Of a stretch of 64,000 nucleotides of DNA, positions 13,171 through 23,311 are shown piece after piece. The notes beneath the pieces were generated by a model that was not told the origin of the DNA, ran no database searches, and saw nothing but the letters and a program-made list of their open reading frames with translations. The stretch is taken from NCBI RefSeq assembly GCF_040581485.1, contig NC_090135.1, forward strand, positions 1,240,001 through 1,304,000, written 5' to 3'. Both the position numbers and the translations under genes were made by a program. The DNA is from Linepithema humile (lineage: Eukaryota > Arthropoda > Insecta > Hymenoptera > Formicidae). Within the stretch, counting starts at the first letter, position 1, and every line of letters starts with the position of its first letter.

Positions 13171-13505
13171 GACGATCTTTGTTAAGCCTGGATCCCGGCC
13201 AGCTGGTTTTTCCCATTTTTGAGGTTTTTCATCAGGAGGTATCCTCAAACCCCCGGTTGATTAACGAGGCGATCCTACCTCGGGGCGATCTTTGTTTAGC
13301 CTGGGTTCCGGCCAGCTGGGTATTTCCATTGAGACTTTTCATCAGGAGGTGTTCTCATACCCCCGGTTGTTTAACGAGGTTTTCCTTCCTTAGGACGATC
13401 TTTGTTTAGCCTGGATCCCGGCCAGCTGGTTATTTCCATTTGAGACTTTTCATCAGGAAGTATCTCAAACCCCCGGTTGTTTAACAAGGTTTTTCCTTCC
13501 TCGGC
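13171..13505 (-). repeat. Three about 111-bp tandem repeats in the E1 5' UTR
   Basis: Units start at 13171, 13284 and 13394 with GRCGATCTTTGTTWAGCCTG and contain CCGGCCAGCTGG, CTTTTCATCAGGA and AACCCCCGGTTG. Length differences are small. They lie between the ORF1 start and the 5' end of E1, where tandem promoter modules occur in telomeric non-LTR elements. A promoter role is inference. Confidence 0.85.
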
Positions 13506-13796
13506 TTTTTAGGGCATGCAGGCTGGCGGAGGAGAAAGGGGAGAGGGTAAGACGGGAGGTGGAAAAGGAAAGGAAGGGAGACAGTCTACAGAGACCCATT
13601 TTGAGGTTTTCCCCCTCAGTTTTTTTTCCAGAATTGAACTTCTCTGGCCAAATTTTAGGTCATAAGGTGAAGTGCAAGCCTCAGAGCCTTTTTTGGGAAG
13701 TTAAACTTCTTCGGGTGTGCTCTTAGATCCCGCATCTCCACGAATGGATAGCGGGGAGCCCTGGAAAGACTAACCTTTTTTTTTTTTTTTTTTTTT

Positions 13797-13862
13797 GTTC
13801 AGAGATGAGAAAATCTTCGAAAAGACACCTTGGCCTGGTCTAGGGTAGTGCTGGATTCGACC
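13797..13862 (-). other. Conserved 3' UTR core of E2 next to the poly(A)
   Basis: In element sense it reads GGTCGAATCCAGCACTACCC, a short stem around GACCAGGCC, then GGTGTCTTTTCGAAGATTTTC and CTCATCTCTGAAC before poly(A). The same block lies at 44486-44551 (E5) and 61706-61771 (E6). Diverged but recognisable versions are at about 11094-11190 (E1) and 34969-35065 (E3). It probably serves as the RT recognition site for target-primed reverse transcription; that role is inference. Confidence 0.65.
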
Positions 13863-14484
13863 AAGACTTGCATCTGGGAGAATTTCTCATCATGACCGAT
13901 AAAGGATCCCCATTCTCATCCTGACCGAATCCGACATCCCGGGCAGTACAGGGAAAAGTATGTCCAATATCGGGGAAGGATAGAGATGTCATAATCCATC
14001 GACCATAAAGAGAACCCATCCGCGCATCTCGACCGCCTACCAGCTAAAAACTCATCTCATGCCTATCAGGCCCTTACATGAGAGAGAGGCAGGCTTACTA
14101 ACTAAAGCATATCTCTGCCTCTCCCTCAGGAATGCCTTCTAAGAAGGCTCTAATAAAAATGCCGGGAATTACCAAAAGGGAATATAGCTACGTTACAGGT
14201 AAGGTAACTTATTCCATTTACTACTAGTTAAATGAATAAAGATAATAACCAACTAATACTATTTAAGTAATAATAATCATAAAAGTCCTTATATATATAT
14301 AAATATACGCGACACCAATACTTAATACTTATAACATGTAAAAAGGTACCCGAGTCGCCCTCCAATAGACAATATAGCAGTAGTAATAATAATAGTAATA
14401 GTAATAGTAATAAACCTAAAAACTAGAACTAATTTACAAAGCCAGATTATAAAATTTTTAAGAATCTGTACAACAATAGTTATT

Positions 14485-17400
14485 TTATTCCGATATTTCG
14501 GAGTCCATATGGCCCGTTATTTGTTTCCGATTCGCTGCCTGTCTCTGTCTTTCCGCCGCCTCTTTACAGGTTAATACCTTTGTACAGAAGACAGAGAAGG
14601 CCCTCCACTTATCGATACTATCTAAGATGGATTCTATAACAGACGGGAGGTCTAATTGGTCCCCGATAACCCGCGTCAATTCTGTTCTATCGGCGCTCCA
14701 AGCGCTGCAGAACTGGAGGGTGTGCTGAGCAGTATCCACAGCGTCGAGACAGTGATAACAGATTGCGGAGTCTGCTTTCCTAATTTTATGCAAGAATTCG
14801 TTAAAGCACCCGTGGTTTGTTAAAAATTGGGTCATATGATAGGTGACCCATCCATGTCTTCTATTAACCCACTCTTTCAGCCTATCAACCAGGGCTTCAC
14901 GGAGCCTGAAGCTGGGGTGGGTATGATTTAATTTCATCAGGCTCTCCCTCCAGTCCGACAGCACCTGTTGCTTCGCCTCCCGGTACCACTTTGCCCTGGT
15001 ACCGGGAGAAATCTCCTCATCAACCTCAATAGCGTTTCTGGTTCTAAAATAGACAATCGCCAGTCTACGCGCTTGAAACTCAACCGGTGGAGTTCCGGAT
15101 ATTAAGGACGCCGCCACGAAGGATACCGTGCGGTACGCACAGCACACTCTTTGCGCGATTCTTCTCAATATCCCCTGCATTAAGGTCCTCGCCCTCCGGT
15201 TCTCCCCCAGTGAGACCGATCACACCGGTGCGCCGTATAGCAACATTGAGAGAACTACATTTAAATATAGCTTTCTCACTTTCTCATTGGGGCCTCTACA
15301 GTTGGGCATGATTCCCCTAAGGTAACCCACCGTTTTGTTTACTTTAATGTGAAGCTTTTCAAAGTGTTGTGTGAAGTTCCAGTCACCATCTAATAAGATT
15401 CCAAGATATTTCAAAGTAGGAGCAATGATCATCTCCTTGTTTTTAATAATTAATTTATAGGAACCATGCCCAACTGTAGAGGCCAAAAAAGCCGTAACCT
15501 ACGTCTTATGCGGTGAGATTTTAAAGCCAAGCTTTTCTATTTTCCTTATAACCATGCCTGACGCAACCATCGCGAGGTGGGATGCCGCCTCGAAGTTCTT
15601 CTCCGAAACGATCAAAATCGTATCATCCGCGTACCCCAGAATATAACAATCGGCCGGAAGGTCCATACTGAGCACACTGTTGTACCCTATATTTCACAGG
15701 ATTGGTCCAAGGACCGAACCCTGTGGAACACCGCGGTACACCCCCCGCTTACGCGCGATACCCTCGGAGTCAGTGTAAACCAAAAATCTATCTGATAAGT
15801 AATCAGAAATAACCCTACGGAGATAACTCGGGAACTCCATGGAGGCCATGGCCGAGCGAATAACACCCCACGGTAGTGTGTTAAATGCATTCTTTATGTC
15901 AAAAGATATCGCGATGACAACATTACCCGCCTCGGTCTCCTCGTGAACTGTTTGTTTAAGTCTAAGGATTGCATCCAAGGTCGAACTCCCCTCCCTGAAA
16001 CCAAATTGGTTGTCAGACAGGAAACCGGTCGACCTCAGGTAATCCCCCAATCTAGAGGCGATAACTCTTTCATACAGCTTGGAAGACTCGTCCAATAGGC
16101 AAATTGGCCTGTAAATTCCAGGATCTGTGGACATTCCTCCTTTTTTCTTAATAAGAACTAATTTGGCGGTCTTCCAAGCTGTAGGAAAGACGCCTTCCTT
16201 GAGACACGCGTTAAAACAGGCTCGCCAGACCTCCATGAAGCTCCCCGCGCTACCCGCGATGATGCCCCCAAGGGCTCCATCCGGCCCGGGAGCCTTTCCA
16301 TTACCGCGCAATTTTTTAAGAGCCCGCGATAGTTCCGCCAAGCTGACGCAATAATCATCTAACCAGACAAAGCGTGGAAGAGAGTCGGTAGGTGTATGTT
16401 CACTGTCATCCGGGAAAAGAGCACTTACAATGTTTTCTACCTCAGAGTGAGAGAGTCTCACACACCGGATGTGCTACAGGCTTTAACTTTTTCATAATTA
16501 CTTTATAAGGAAGACTCCACGGGTTGTTATTTATGTCATTCAAAAGTTTGTTCCACGCTCCGTTTTTGGCTCTAATAATATTTAGTTTATAAGCCCGCAG
16601 ACATACTCCATATTTCCTATATTCTATGTTTGTTAGCGTATGGTTTCCCTTCTTTCTCGCTCGAGAGAGACCTCTTCGCGCCCGCATAACTGCACGACGA
16701 GAGGTCGCCACCTCTTCGTTCCACCAATAAGCATACTCTCTATGGAAGCCTTTGCTTTGCGGCATAGAGAGATCTGAAATGCTCTTAAGAGAGTCACCTA
16801 GCCATTCCACCAATAAGCGTGCGGAAGCCATATTAGTGAGATCCAGCGACCATGACATGCCAATAGAACCGGCCATTAACAGATCTGAATTTAGTTTATA
16901 ATAATTCCATTTAACGAATTTTTTATTAATAGTTTTGAATGTCTCTTTCGCCTTACCCGAGCCAATCTCCAAACGAAGCAGTCTATGGTCGGACAGGGTG
17001 ACCACCTTAATTTCTATGGTACAACTTTTGATAAGTTTTTTTGCCTGAAGGTTGGCAAAGGCTAAATCTATGACAGATTTGCCTTGCCATCTGTCACATG
17101 TGTAAATAAAATCTTTATTTATTAAAAACAGATTAGCTTCCTCTATCCAATTTCTAAGATGATAACCGCGCAGATCTGACTGTTTTGGGTCCCAATCAGA
17201 ATGTCTGGCATTAAAATCTCCGATAACTAGTGTCGGGCAATGTTTATATTTGTTAACTATAAGAGATAGATTGTTTAAAAACCCGTTAAATTCATAGATA
17301 GTAATATTGCGAGAGAAGTAACAACTGAAAATAATTAATTTATTCCAGCTCGCCACACAAAACCCGTATCCGCGTTCCAGCGGCCTGACTGGAAGAAACA

Positions 17401-17611
17401 AGCCGGGAACTCTACGCCATACGATAGCGGAAAGAGGCTCATCCGTCGATTGCATCCACCTGTCATCATCCTTCGGAATCGAGTGTGGTTCCGAAATAAT
17501 TGCGGCGCCAGCATTATATTCATACATTAGAAGGCACAGGTTATCCTGTGCCGTTTTCGAGTGATTTACATTACAAATAAGTATATTTACCGTATTTGCT
17601 TTATTTACCAT
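14485..17611 (-). pseudogene. E2 ORF2: APE endonuclease, reverse transcriptase, C-terminal CCHC
   Basis: Residues 1 to about 225 form an APE endonuclease: ILICNVNHSK, IISEPHS, LVIGDFNARHSDWD, SVIDLAFA and the closing LSDHRLLRLEIG. After a linker with YWWNEEVATSRR, the RT has GKAPGPDGALGG, IYRPICLLDESSKLYERV, QFGFREGSSTLDAI, ISFDIKNAF, GVPQGSVLGP and GYADDT. The C-terminus carries CYHCLDAVDTAQHTLQFC, the knuckle typical of R1-clade ORF2. Breaks are a frameshift near 16450, TGA for Trp at 15694-15696, TAG for Glu near 15500, and TGA for Trp at 15220-15222. The start ATG lies 7 nt after the ORF1 stop. The protein would have nicked target DNA and primed cDNA synthesis; this copy is inactive. Confidence 0.9.
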
Positions 17612-17618
17612 AATATTA

Positions 17619-19048
17619 CTATTTTTCTATTTCCATTTCAAAAGCAGAAGGCTCCGCTGCATCCTGAGGTCTCCGTCCCTCGTTGATTAATACAGGTAAG
17701 GTATTGTTATTGTTAGATAAACCAACAGTGTCATTATCTTTATTTACAACAGACTTATTCTCTATTATTTTCCCAGGGGGTATGGGTTTACACATCACGG
17801 TGCCAGCCAGGTAATCCGACCTTAGGCCCCTGTCAGTGCAGACTGGGCATTTGACCCTGTTTTTGCAAGCAGAGGATTTGTGGTTCATGTCTCCACATCT
17901 GTAGCAACAGGCTCTCCTGTCTTTTCCCTCTGGGCATCTCTGCAGCGTATGACCAACCGCAAGGCACTTAAAACACTGGAGGGGCCTCGGATCGACCGGT
18001 TCCACCCTTACCGTCGTTCAACCTATGCTAATCCTCGCAGCCTCCAGGATGCTCACGGCAGCCGCGATCGGGCATCTCACATATGCCACACCAAGACCCC
18101 CGCGAACAAATCTTATCGGGCTACATGATATATTATCCGGAGAACATTTACCAATTTCCGCGATTATTTTATTTATTTTACTAGTTGTTATTGAGTCATT
18201 GAGACCAACGAGTTTTACTTGTGAATTTTTTGATGGTTTTCTAATTTTAACTCCGTTTATATTATTAAAAACTTTTTGCAGGCAGGTTAAAAGTAACTCC
18301 GCTTTCAGATCCGAATCTTCTCTCGGAATTTCAATGATAATACCACCCGTGATCGATCTTTTAATCTTTGTGTCTCTAATATTCATGTCCGACAAGGAGA
18401 TTTTTTTCCGTGCCAATCTCATTATTTCCGCATATGTAATATTGGCACCATCAATCAAAATAGAAATCGCAGACGTGCGCGGCACCTTCTTCTTGAGATT
18501 GTCGACCTTATCTTTAAAACTCCTATTATCAAGTTTTTTCCTATTATTATTATTCAAATTAATACGGTTATTATGCCTATCAATAGTAGTATTTTTGTTA
18601 TTCATATTTTTTTTATATCCCCAGCAGTATATTTATCATTGATAGTCTCGTATTCCGGATTAGTATCAGATTGGGTACTGTCTTTGATAGGGGTGGATTT
18701 CAAACTAGCTTTTTTTCTCTTTCGAACACTCTTTCTATTACGGGGGACAGACCATTCGATCTCCCCGTCATCCACAGTAACAAAGTTCTCCAAAATGTCC
18801 TCGTCGCTCATACTAACAATGTCCACTCTTTTAGTTATATTATCGTTATTAGTATTAGACACAGTCATAGTTTTTCTATGTTTCTTTACCGAGTTATTTT
18901 TGGTATCTGCCGAAATCACTACGTTTCGACTTATATTATTTTTCACACTCTGGACATTTTTAGGTTTAGCAGAACTGCCAGACGGCACTTTGGAGCCCAA
19001 AGATTCAGCATAGCTTTTCCCTTCTCTCGGGTGAGAGATTGGCTTATT
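17619..19048 (-). pseudogene. E2 ORF1, Gag-like CCHC protein, 5'-truncated and broken
   Basis: The visible part opens with SYAESLGSKVPSG, matching residue about 430 of E5 ORF1. It continues with the acidic MSDEDILENFV and EWSVPRNRKS blocks, an Asn-rich linker, and the conserved VPRTSAISILIDGANITYAEI domain. It ends with knuckles CFKCLAVGHTLQRC, CYRCGDMNHKSSAC and CPVCTDRGLRSDYLAGTVMC. A frameshift in an A-run near 18603 and a TGA in place of the Trp of the ISIGW motif (18018-18020) split it into three frames. The N-terminal half is missing because the element ends at about 19050. Confidence 0.88.
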
Positions 19049-19050
19049 AA

Positions 19051-19072
19051 GAAACCTAATCTAACCTAACCT
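19051..19072 (-). repeat. Telomere-like TTAGG repeat remnant
   Basis: The + strand reads AAACC, TAATC, TAACC, TAACCT; on the minus strand this is AGGTTAGGTTAGATTAGG, i.e. about four degenerate copies of the arthropod telomere pentamer TTAGG. It sits exactly between the 5'-truncated end of E2 and the solo LTR. A further ACCTAACCT (20683-20691) lies between the two LTR copies, and CCTAACC precedes the poly-T of E4. Confidence 0.6.
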
Positions 19073-20682
19073 TGCAACCGACTACTGGTCTCGTCCTAAC
19101 CGCGAGATCATCAACCGGTCGCGAGCCGGAAAGCAGCAGCGGGACCAGGGACAACCGGAGCGGGACCTAGGGACATCGCTGAGACGAGGGAAAGCCGGAA
19201 ACCACCGGTCAGAGCAAAGCACCTCGTCAAGATAACAAATAAACTGGCATGAGTTAGAATACTCAAAATTTATTTATTTTAGTCATTTAGACGTATCCGT
19301 AGAATCGGAGAATATTATTTTTTATTTAAAGTTAAAGCCAGTCGATTAGAGTTACCGCTACGCCCGATAATGATAAAGGCGTAGAATTAAATTTTAAAGT
19401 TACATTTACATTTAGGAATAGTATTTAAGTGTAAATATAATATTGGTTTGTGTTAGAATGTAAGTTATAACAATATTACAATTTATTTAGTTTTCCGCTT
19501 AATTGATAAACGCGTGATAAGCGTCTTGAAGAACAAGACGCTAAGTTTAAGTTATGTAATCATTACGCTCGGAATTGACTCGTAAACCCATTTGGTCATA
19601 TTAGTTAGAAAGAAAAGGCGAGTCATGAGATTATAATATTATTTAATTAATTTCATTTTATATCCGGGGCTACAGGCGAAATCTTTTATTTTTTTAAACA
19701 CGGGTAAATATACTCAAGCGGCCTGTAGCATTTTATATTCCTTATTAGGAATCAAAAGGACGATAGCGCAGACAGCGGTAAAAGCTATCAAAGAAAATAA
19801 AAACAGTCGATCAATAGTTAACCGAGCACCGCTAAACTTTTACCGCTAAGATTGAATGGGCTATTGTGCTTTTGATGGCTCAATGCCGCCGCCGGCGCAA
19901 ACAACTCGCGCCTTTGTCGAGTGACCTTTACACCGATTGGCGGAAATCTAGATACCAGAGATCTGGAACCGGATTGGCGAGCGTCGCTAAGGAAGGGGAA
20001 AGTGGTAGCCGGACGGTTTAAGAAGAGAGGTTTGAGCCAAGAGGAGTTAGTTGTGAGTTAGTTGTGAGTTAGTCGGAATCAGTCGATGTTAATCGAAGCA
20101 AAAGTCCGGAGGGTCGTCGATCGAAGCTCTCCGTGACGATGTATCCGTTAAAACCAAGGTGTTTCGGCGAGTAGTGTGCCGAACATCTTCAGAGGATCGA
20201 TTCTATCGACCTCACGCGGCGCGAGCGACCGCGTAGTGCGTAACACACAATGTATTGCGTGTATGATCGTCACTTTGGTGACAGTGAATAAATATTTTAC
20301 TTGGTTAAAATATTTCAACCTGTGTCGAATCAATTACATCCATACCTACCTTAGCGCGAGTCATCCGACGATCCATGTGGCGGCCTGGCAGTCCTGGGAA
20401 TCCTGTCGTCTTGGGGAACCTGTAACAGAAAAGCTAAGATTAATAAATGGATGCGCGAGTGTAGTGTAGGCCGTAAGTCTTGTGGATGGGATCACTTCAA
20501 GTCCAGATCGACCGAGGAGGCCGACATCCAACGAGGAGGCAGTGGAGAAAACGACGCAGCGTTCAACCTTGCTGTTCGCAGAGGTCAAAACAGCTGGCGA
20601 CCGTTGACAGAAGCGAAAGCGCTGAAATTTGGCGGCTGGTAAATCCACGTTTGGTTCCTTCCACCCTACGTGTCCGGTCACA
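19073..20682 (+). mobile_element. Solo LTR (LTR-1) of a gypsy-type family, 1610 bp
   Basis: It starts TGCAACCG and ends CGGTCACA, with a direct 4-bp duplication ACCT at 19069-19072 and 20683-20686. It aligns over its whole length with the LTRs at 20692 and 33408 but is clearly more diverged, so it is an older insertion. It shares three stem-loops with them, an AATAAA before TATTTTACTTGG, and the 3' segment GCGAAAGCGCTGAAA. The duplication lies within CCTAA-type repeats. Confidence 0.85.
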
Positions 20683-20691
20683 ACCTAACCT

Positions 20692-22267
20692 TGCGACCGA
20701 CAGCCGGTCACGAGCCGGAAAGTACCTGCGGAACAAAGGGCAACCGGAGCGGAGCTTGAACACCGCGGAGACGAGGAGATCGAACGCCGGAGACCTCCGG
20801 AGAGTAACCACCTCGTCATAACCACCAACTGATTGGCGTGAGTTGAAACAACTCAAAATTCTTTTAAGTTTGTATTATGAACGTATCCGTAAACTCGGAA
20901 CGATGATTTTATTTATTTTGTTAAAGCCAATCAAAAATAGAATCTCGCGACACCCAAAATATAAAAGAGTATTTAAATAAAATTAGCCGTTACATTTACA
21001 TTTAGAATTAGATTATAAGTGTAAATATATAAATATTCAATGCGTTTCGTTATAATAAAATATTAATAGATTAACCAAAATTATAATAGGTTTAAGACGT
21101 TAACAAAATTCCTCTCAAATCAATTAAGCGAAAAAGCGTCTTGATGCTCAAGACGCTAATTTTAAGTTTGCAAAATTTTATTTTGATCAACTCGCGAATT
21201 AATTCATTTTAGTTATCAAACACGCGACGCGAGTTGAATAGCCTCAAAGGAGGATGATTAATTAAGTTTTAGTTTAAATTTATTAACATCCGCGGCTACA
21301 GGCTTGATCCTAGCGATTTAGATATCGGGGATATTGTATTTTCAAAAGCCTGTAGAAATTGGTTCCTAAATAAGGAATCAAAGAACGATAGCGCAAACAG
21401 CGGTAAAAGTCATCAAAGATATTAAAAAAAGTGGTCAATAGATAACCCAGCACCGCTAAACTTTTACCGCTACGAATGAATGGGCTATAGTTCTTTTATC
21501 GGCTCGATGCCGCCGCCGGCGTAAACAACATGCGTCCTTGTCGGGTGACCTTTACACCGATTGGCGGAAGTCTAGCTACCACAAAGCTGAAACGATTGGA
21601 TTGGCGAGCGCCGCCAAGGAAGGGGAACGCGGTAGTAGGATAGGTATATAAGGGGCCGAAAAGAGTACTCGAGGAGTTTTGCGACCAAGACCGCATCACG
21701 CAATGTGGGTCTCTCGGAATGAGATATTCGAACGAACAACCGTCGATCTTCGGCAAGTAGTGAGCCAAAGACGATAACGAGGTCCGATAATGTCGGCCTC
21801 ACGCGACGCGACATCCGCGTAGTGTATAAGTGCGATGTATCACGTGTGTAACAATCACCTCGGTGATTTCAAAATAAATATTTTACTTGGTTGAAATATT
21901 TACCTGTGTCTGTGTCAATTGTGTCCAATACCTACCTCCGAGCGAGTCGATAGACGATCCATGCGGCAGCTGGCAGTCCTGGACGATCCATGATCCCGGG
22001 GAGAACCTGTAACAGAAAACCGAAAGATTAAATGGATGAGCGAGTGTAGAAATAGACTGTAGTACTTACGGAGAGGATGGCAAATCATCCGTGTCACCGG
22101 AGAAGGCTGACATCCAACGAGTAGCAGCGGACCGACCGACGCAGTGGATAACTTTGCTGTTGGCTTAGGTGAAAACAGCTGGCGACCGTCGACCATAGCG
22201 AAAGCGCTGAAACCTGGAGGCCGGTGAGTCCAAGTTTGGTTTCTTCCACTTTGCGCGCCCGGTCACA
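20692..22267 (+). repeat. 5' LTR, 1576 bp
   Basis: It starts TGCGACCG and ends CGGTCACA (8-bp imperfect inverted ends). It contains TATATAAG at 21645-21652, AATAAA at 21873-21878, and hairpins at 21135-21157, 21296-21355 and 21399-21471 that are conserved in LTR-1 and the 3' LTR. The 3' LTR copy matches nearly base for base. Confidence 0.92.
21645..21652 (+). promoter_or_regulatory. Candidate LTR TATA box
   Basis: TATATAAG lies about 225 bp upstream of an AATAAA signal within the 5' LTR. The same box is at 34351-34358 in the 3' LTR. Spacing suits a U3 promoter with a short R region. Assignment rests on sequence only. Confidence 0.5.
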
Positions 22268-22820
22268 GTAAAATGCTCGGCGTTAGTATGCTAATTTTTT
22301 CGCAAGTGAAGTATCAAAGTAGCGAGTGAAAAAATCTTTTTGGCAACCGTGACAGGACCGCTCGTCGCGGTAAATAAAACAAAACACCAGTGCGCGGCGT
22401 GGTGGAAAATAACCTGTAAACGGAGACTAATGCTATAATAAAGAACCATGCAAAAGGATCACGATCGAATAGGAAAGACTAGCGATCGGAAAAGGATCAG
22501 CCCGTCGCAAAAAATAAAATAAAATAAAATTAACGCGCGGCGTGGTACGCGAAGTTGTCAAACGATTCCGAAGCGTAGCCTGACGATCGAGACAACACCG
22601 CTAAGCGCGGGATATAAATAAAAATTATCAAGAGACACGGTAGTGTCTCGCGCCAAGTTCACGCGCAGCGCAAGACCGACCGTGTATCTTTACGCGAGCA
22701 CATGAGCTGATAGGAGTCGAGATTTTCATATCTCAATAATGCGTGGACCGATCGAATTTATAATAGGCTCAATCGATAGAGCACATGCGATTTACATAAT
22801 AAAAGTATCTTTACTTTTTT
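22268..22820 (+). other. LTR-element leader with candidate primer-binding site
   Basis: The leader follows the LTR end. No tRNA-complementary 18-mer is obvious directly at the LTR edge. A TGGCAACCGTGACAGG motif at 22341-22356 resembles the TGGCxxCCxTGACAGG leader seen in some insect gypsy elements. There is no coding frame. The sequence type changes at about 22820, where inserted repeats begin. Confidence 0.4.
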
Positions 22821-22899
22821 TGTACATGCTTTCTAAAAAAATATATTAATTGCCAAAGTTTGCCAAAGTCGAAATATGCCGAAATCTATGTAAGTCTTG

Positions 22900-22900
<1 letters not shown>

Positions 22901-22938
<38 letters not shown>
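22901..22938. repeat. (TCG)n microsatellite
   Basis: About 12 uninterrupted TCG units in a non-coding stretch left of the large palindrome. Confidence 0.97.
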
Positions 22939-23311
22939 TGTTCGTCATCCTTCTCTAATATATAAGTTTTTCCTTTGTCAACTAGAAGCATCAAAATGCG
23001 ACATGGTTGTCCTTTTCTACATCCCGTGAAATGTCGATTCCCGCATAAGAGCGTCTTTTTTCTTTCCTTTCTTTTTCTAAAAAATGTCTGTCCTTTTCCA
23101 ACATGGCGGCGCTCAGACCTGTCAGCTCGCAGCTTTGATGATACTAATCACATTGATATAATTAATATCGGTCGTAAAATGTATATGTAACGTGTTGTGG
23201 AGACGAATAGAGATAGTGTATATCAAAATAATAGTATTCTTTATAAAAAAAATTTTCTCGTCTTGAAGTGCAGAAGTGTAGCAACACACATGCTGACAAC
23301 ACTCTTAAAGA

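Larger units (their letters stand above)
11062..13775 (-). mobile_element. E1: ORF1-only R1-clade non-LTR element, GC-rich
   Basis: The element reads on the minus strand. The 5' UTR (13775 to about 12680) holds three tandem repeats, one ORF1-type gene follows (12678-11442), then a 380-bp 3' UTR and a poly(A) seen as T at 11062-11077. No reverse transcriptase or endonuclease is present. The 3' UTR contains the core shared with E2, E3, E5 and E6: GTTGGTAGGC, then GAATCCAACACTACC, a GACAGTCGGACTGTC hairpin and GGTGTCTTTTGAAGATTT. The 5' end abuts the poly(A) of E2 through a CTAACC motif. It is inserted in the 5' UTR of E0. Confidence 0.75.
13776..19050 (-). mobile_element. E2: SART-like R1-clade non-LTR element, AT-rich, 5'-truncated
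   Basis: The order on the minus strand is a partial ORF1 (from 19048), ORF2 (17611-14485), a 3' UTR of about 690 bp, and poly(A) seen as T at 13776-13796. The 3' junction reads poly(A)-GGTTAG. On the 5' side the truncated end meets TTAGG-like repeats (19051-19072), so the copy is bracketed by telomere-like pentamers in one orientation. The body is about 80% similar by eye to E5 and carries three Trp-to-stop changes, one Glu-to-stop and at least two frameshifts. Confidence 0.85.

Noticed and set aside
13171..13505. CRISPR-like array of regular repeats
   Set aside because: Units are contiguous tandem copies of about 111 bp without unique spacers, in a eukaryotic retrotransposon UTR.
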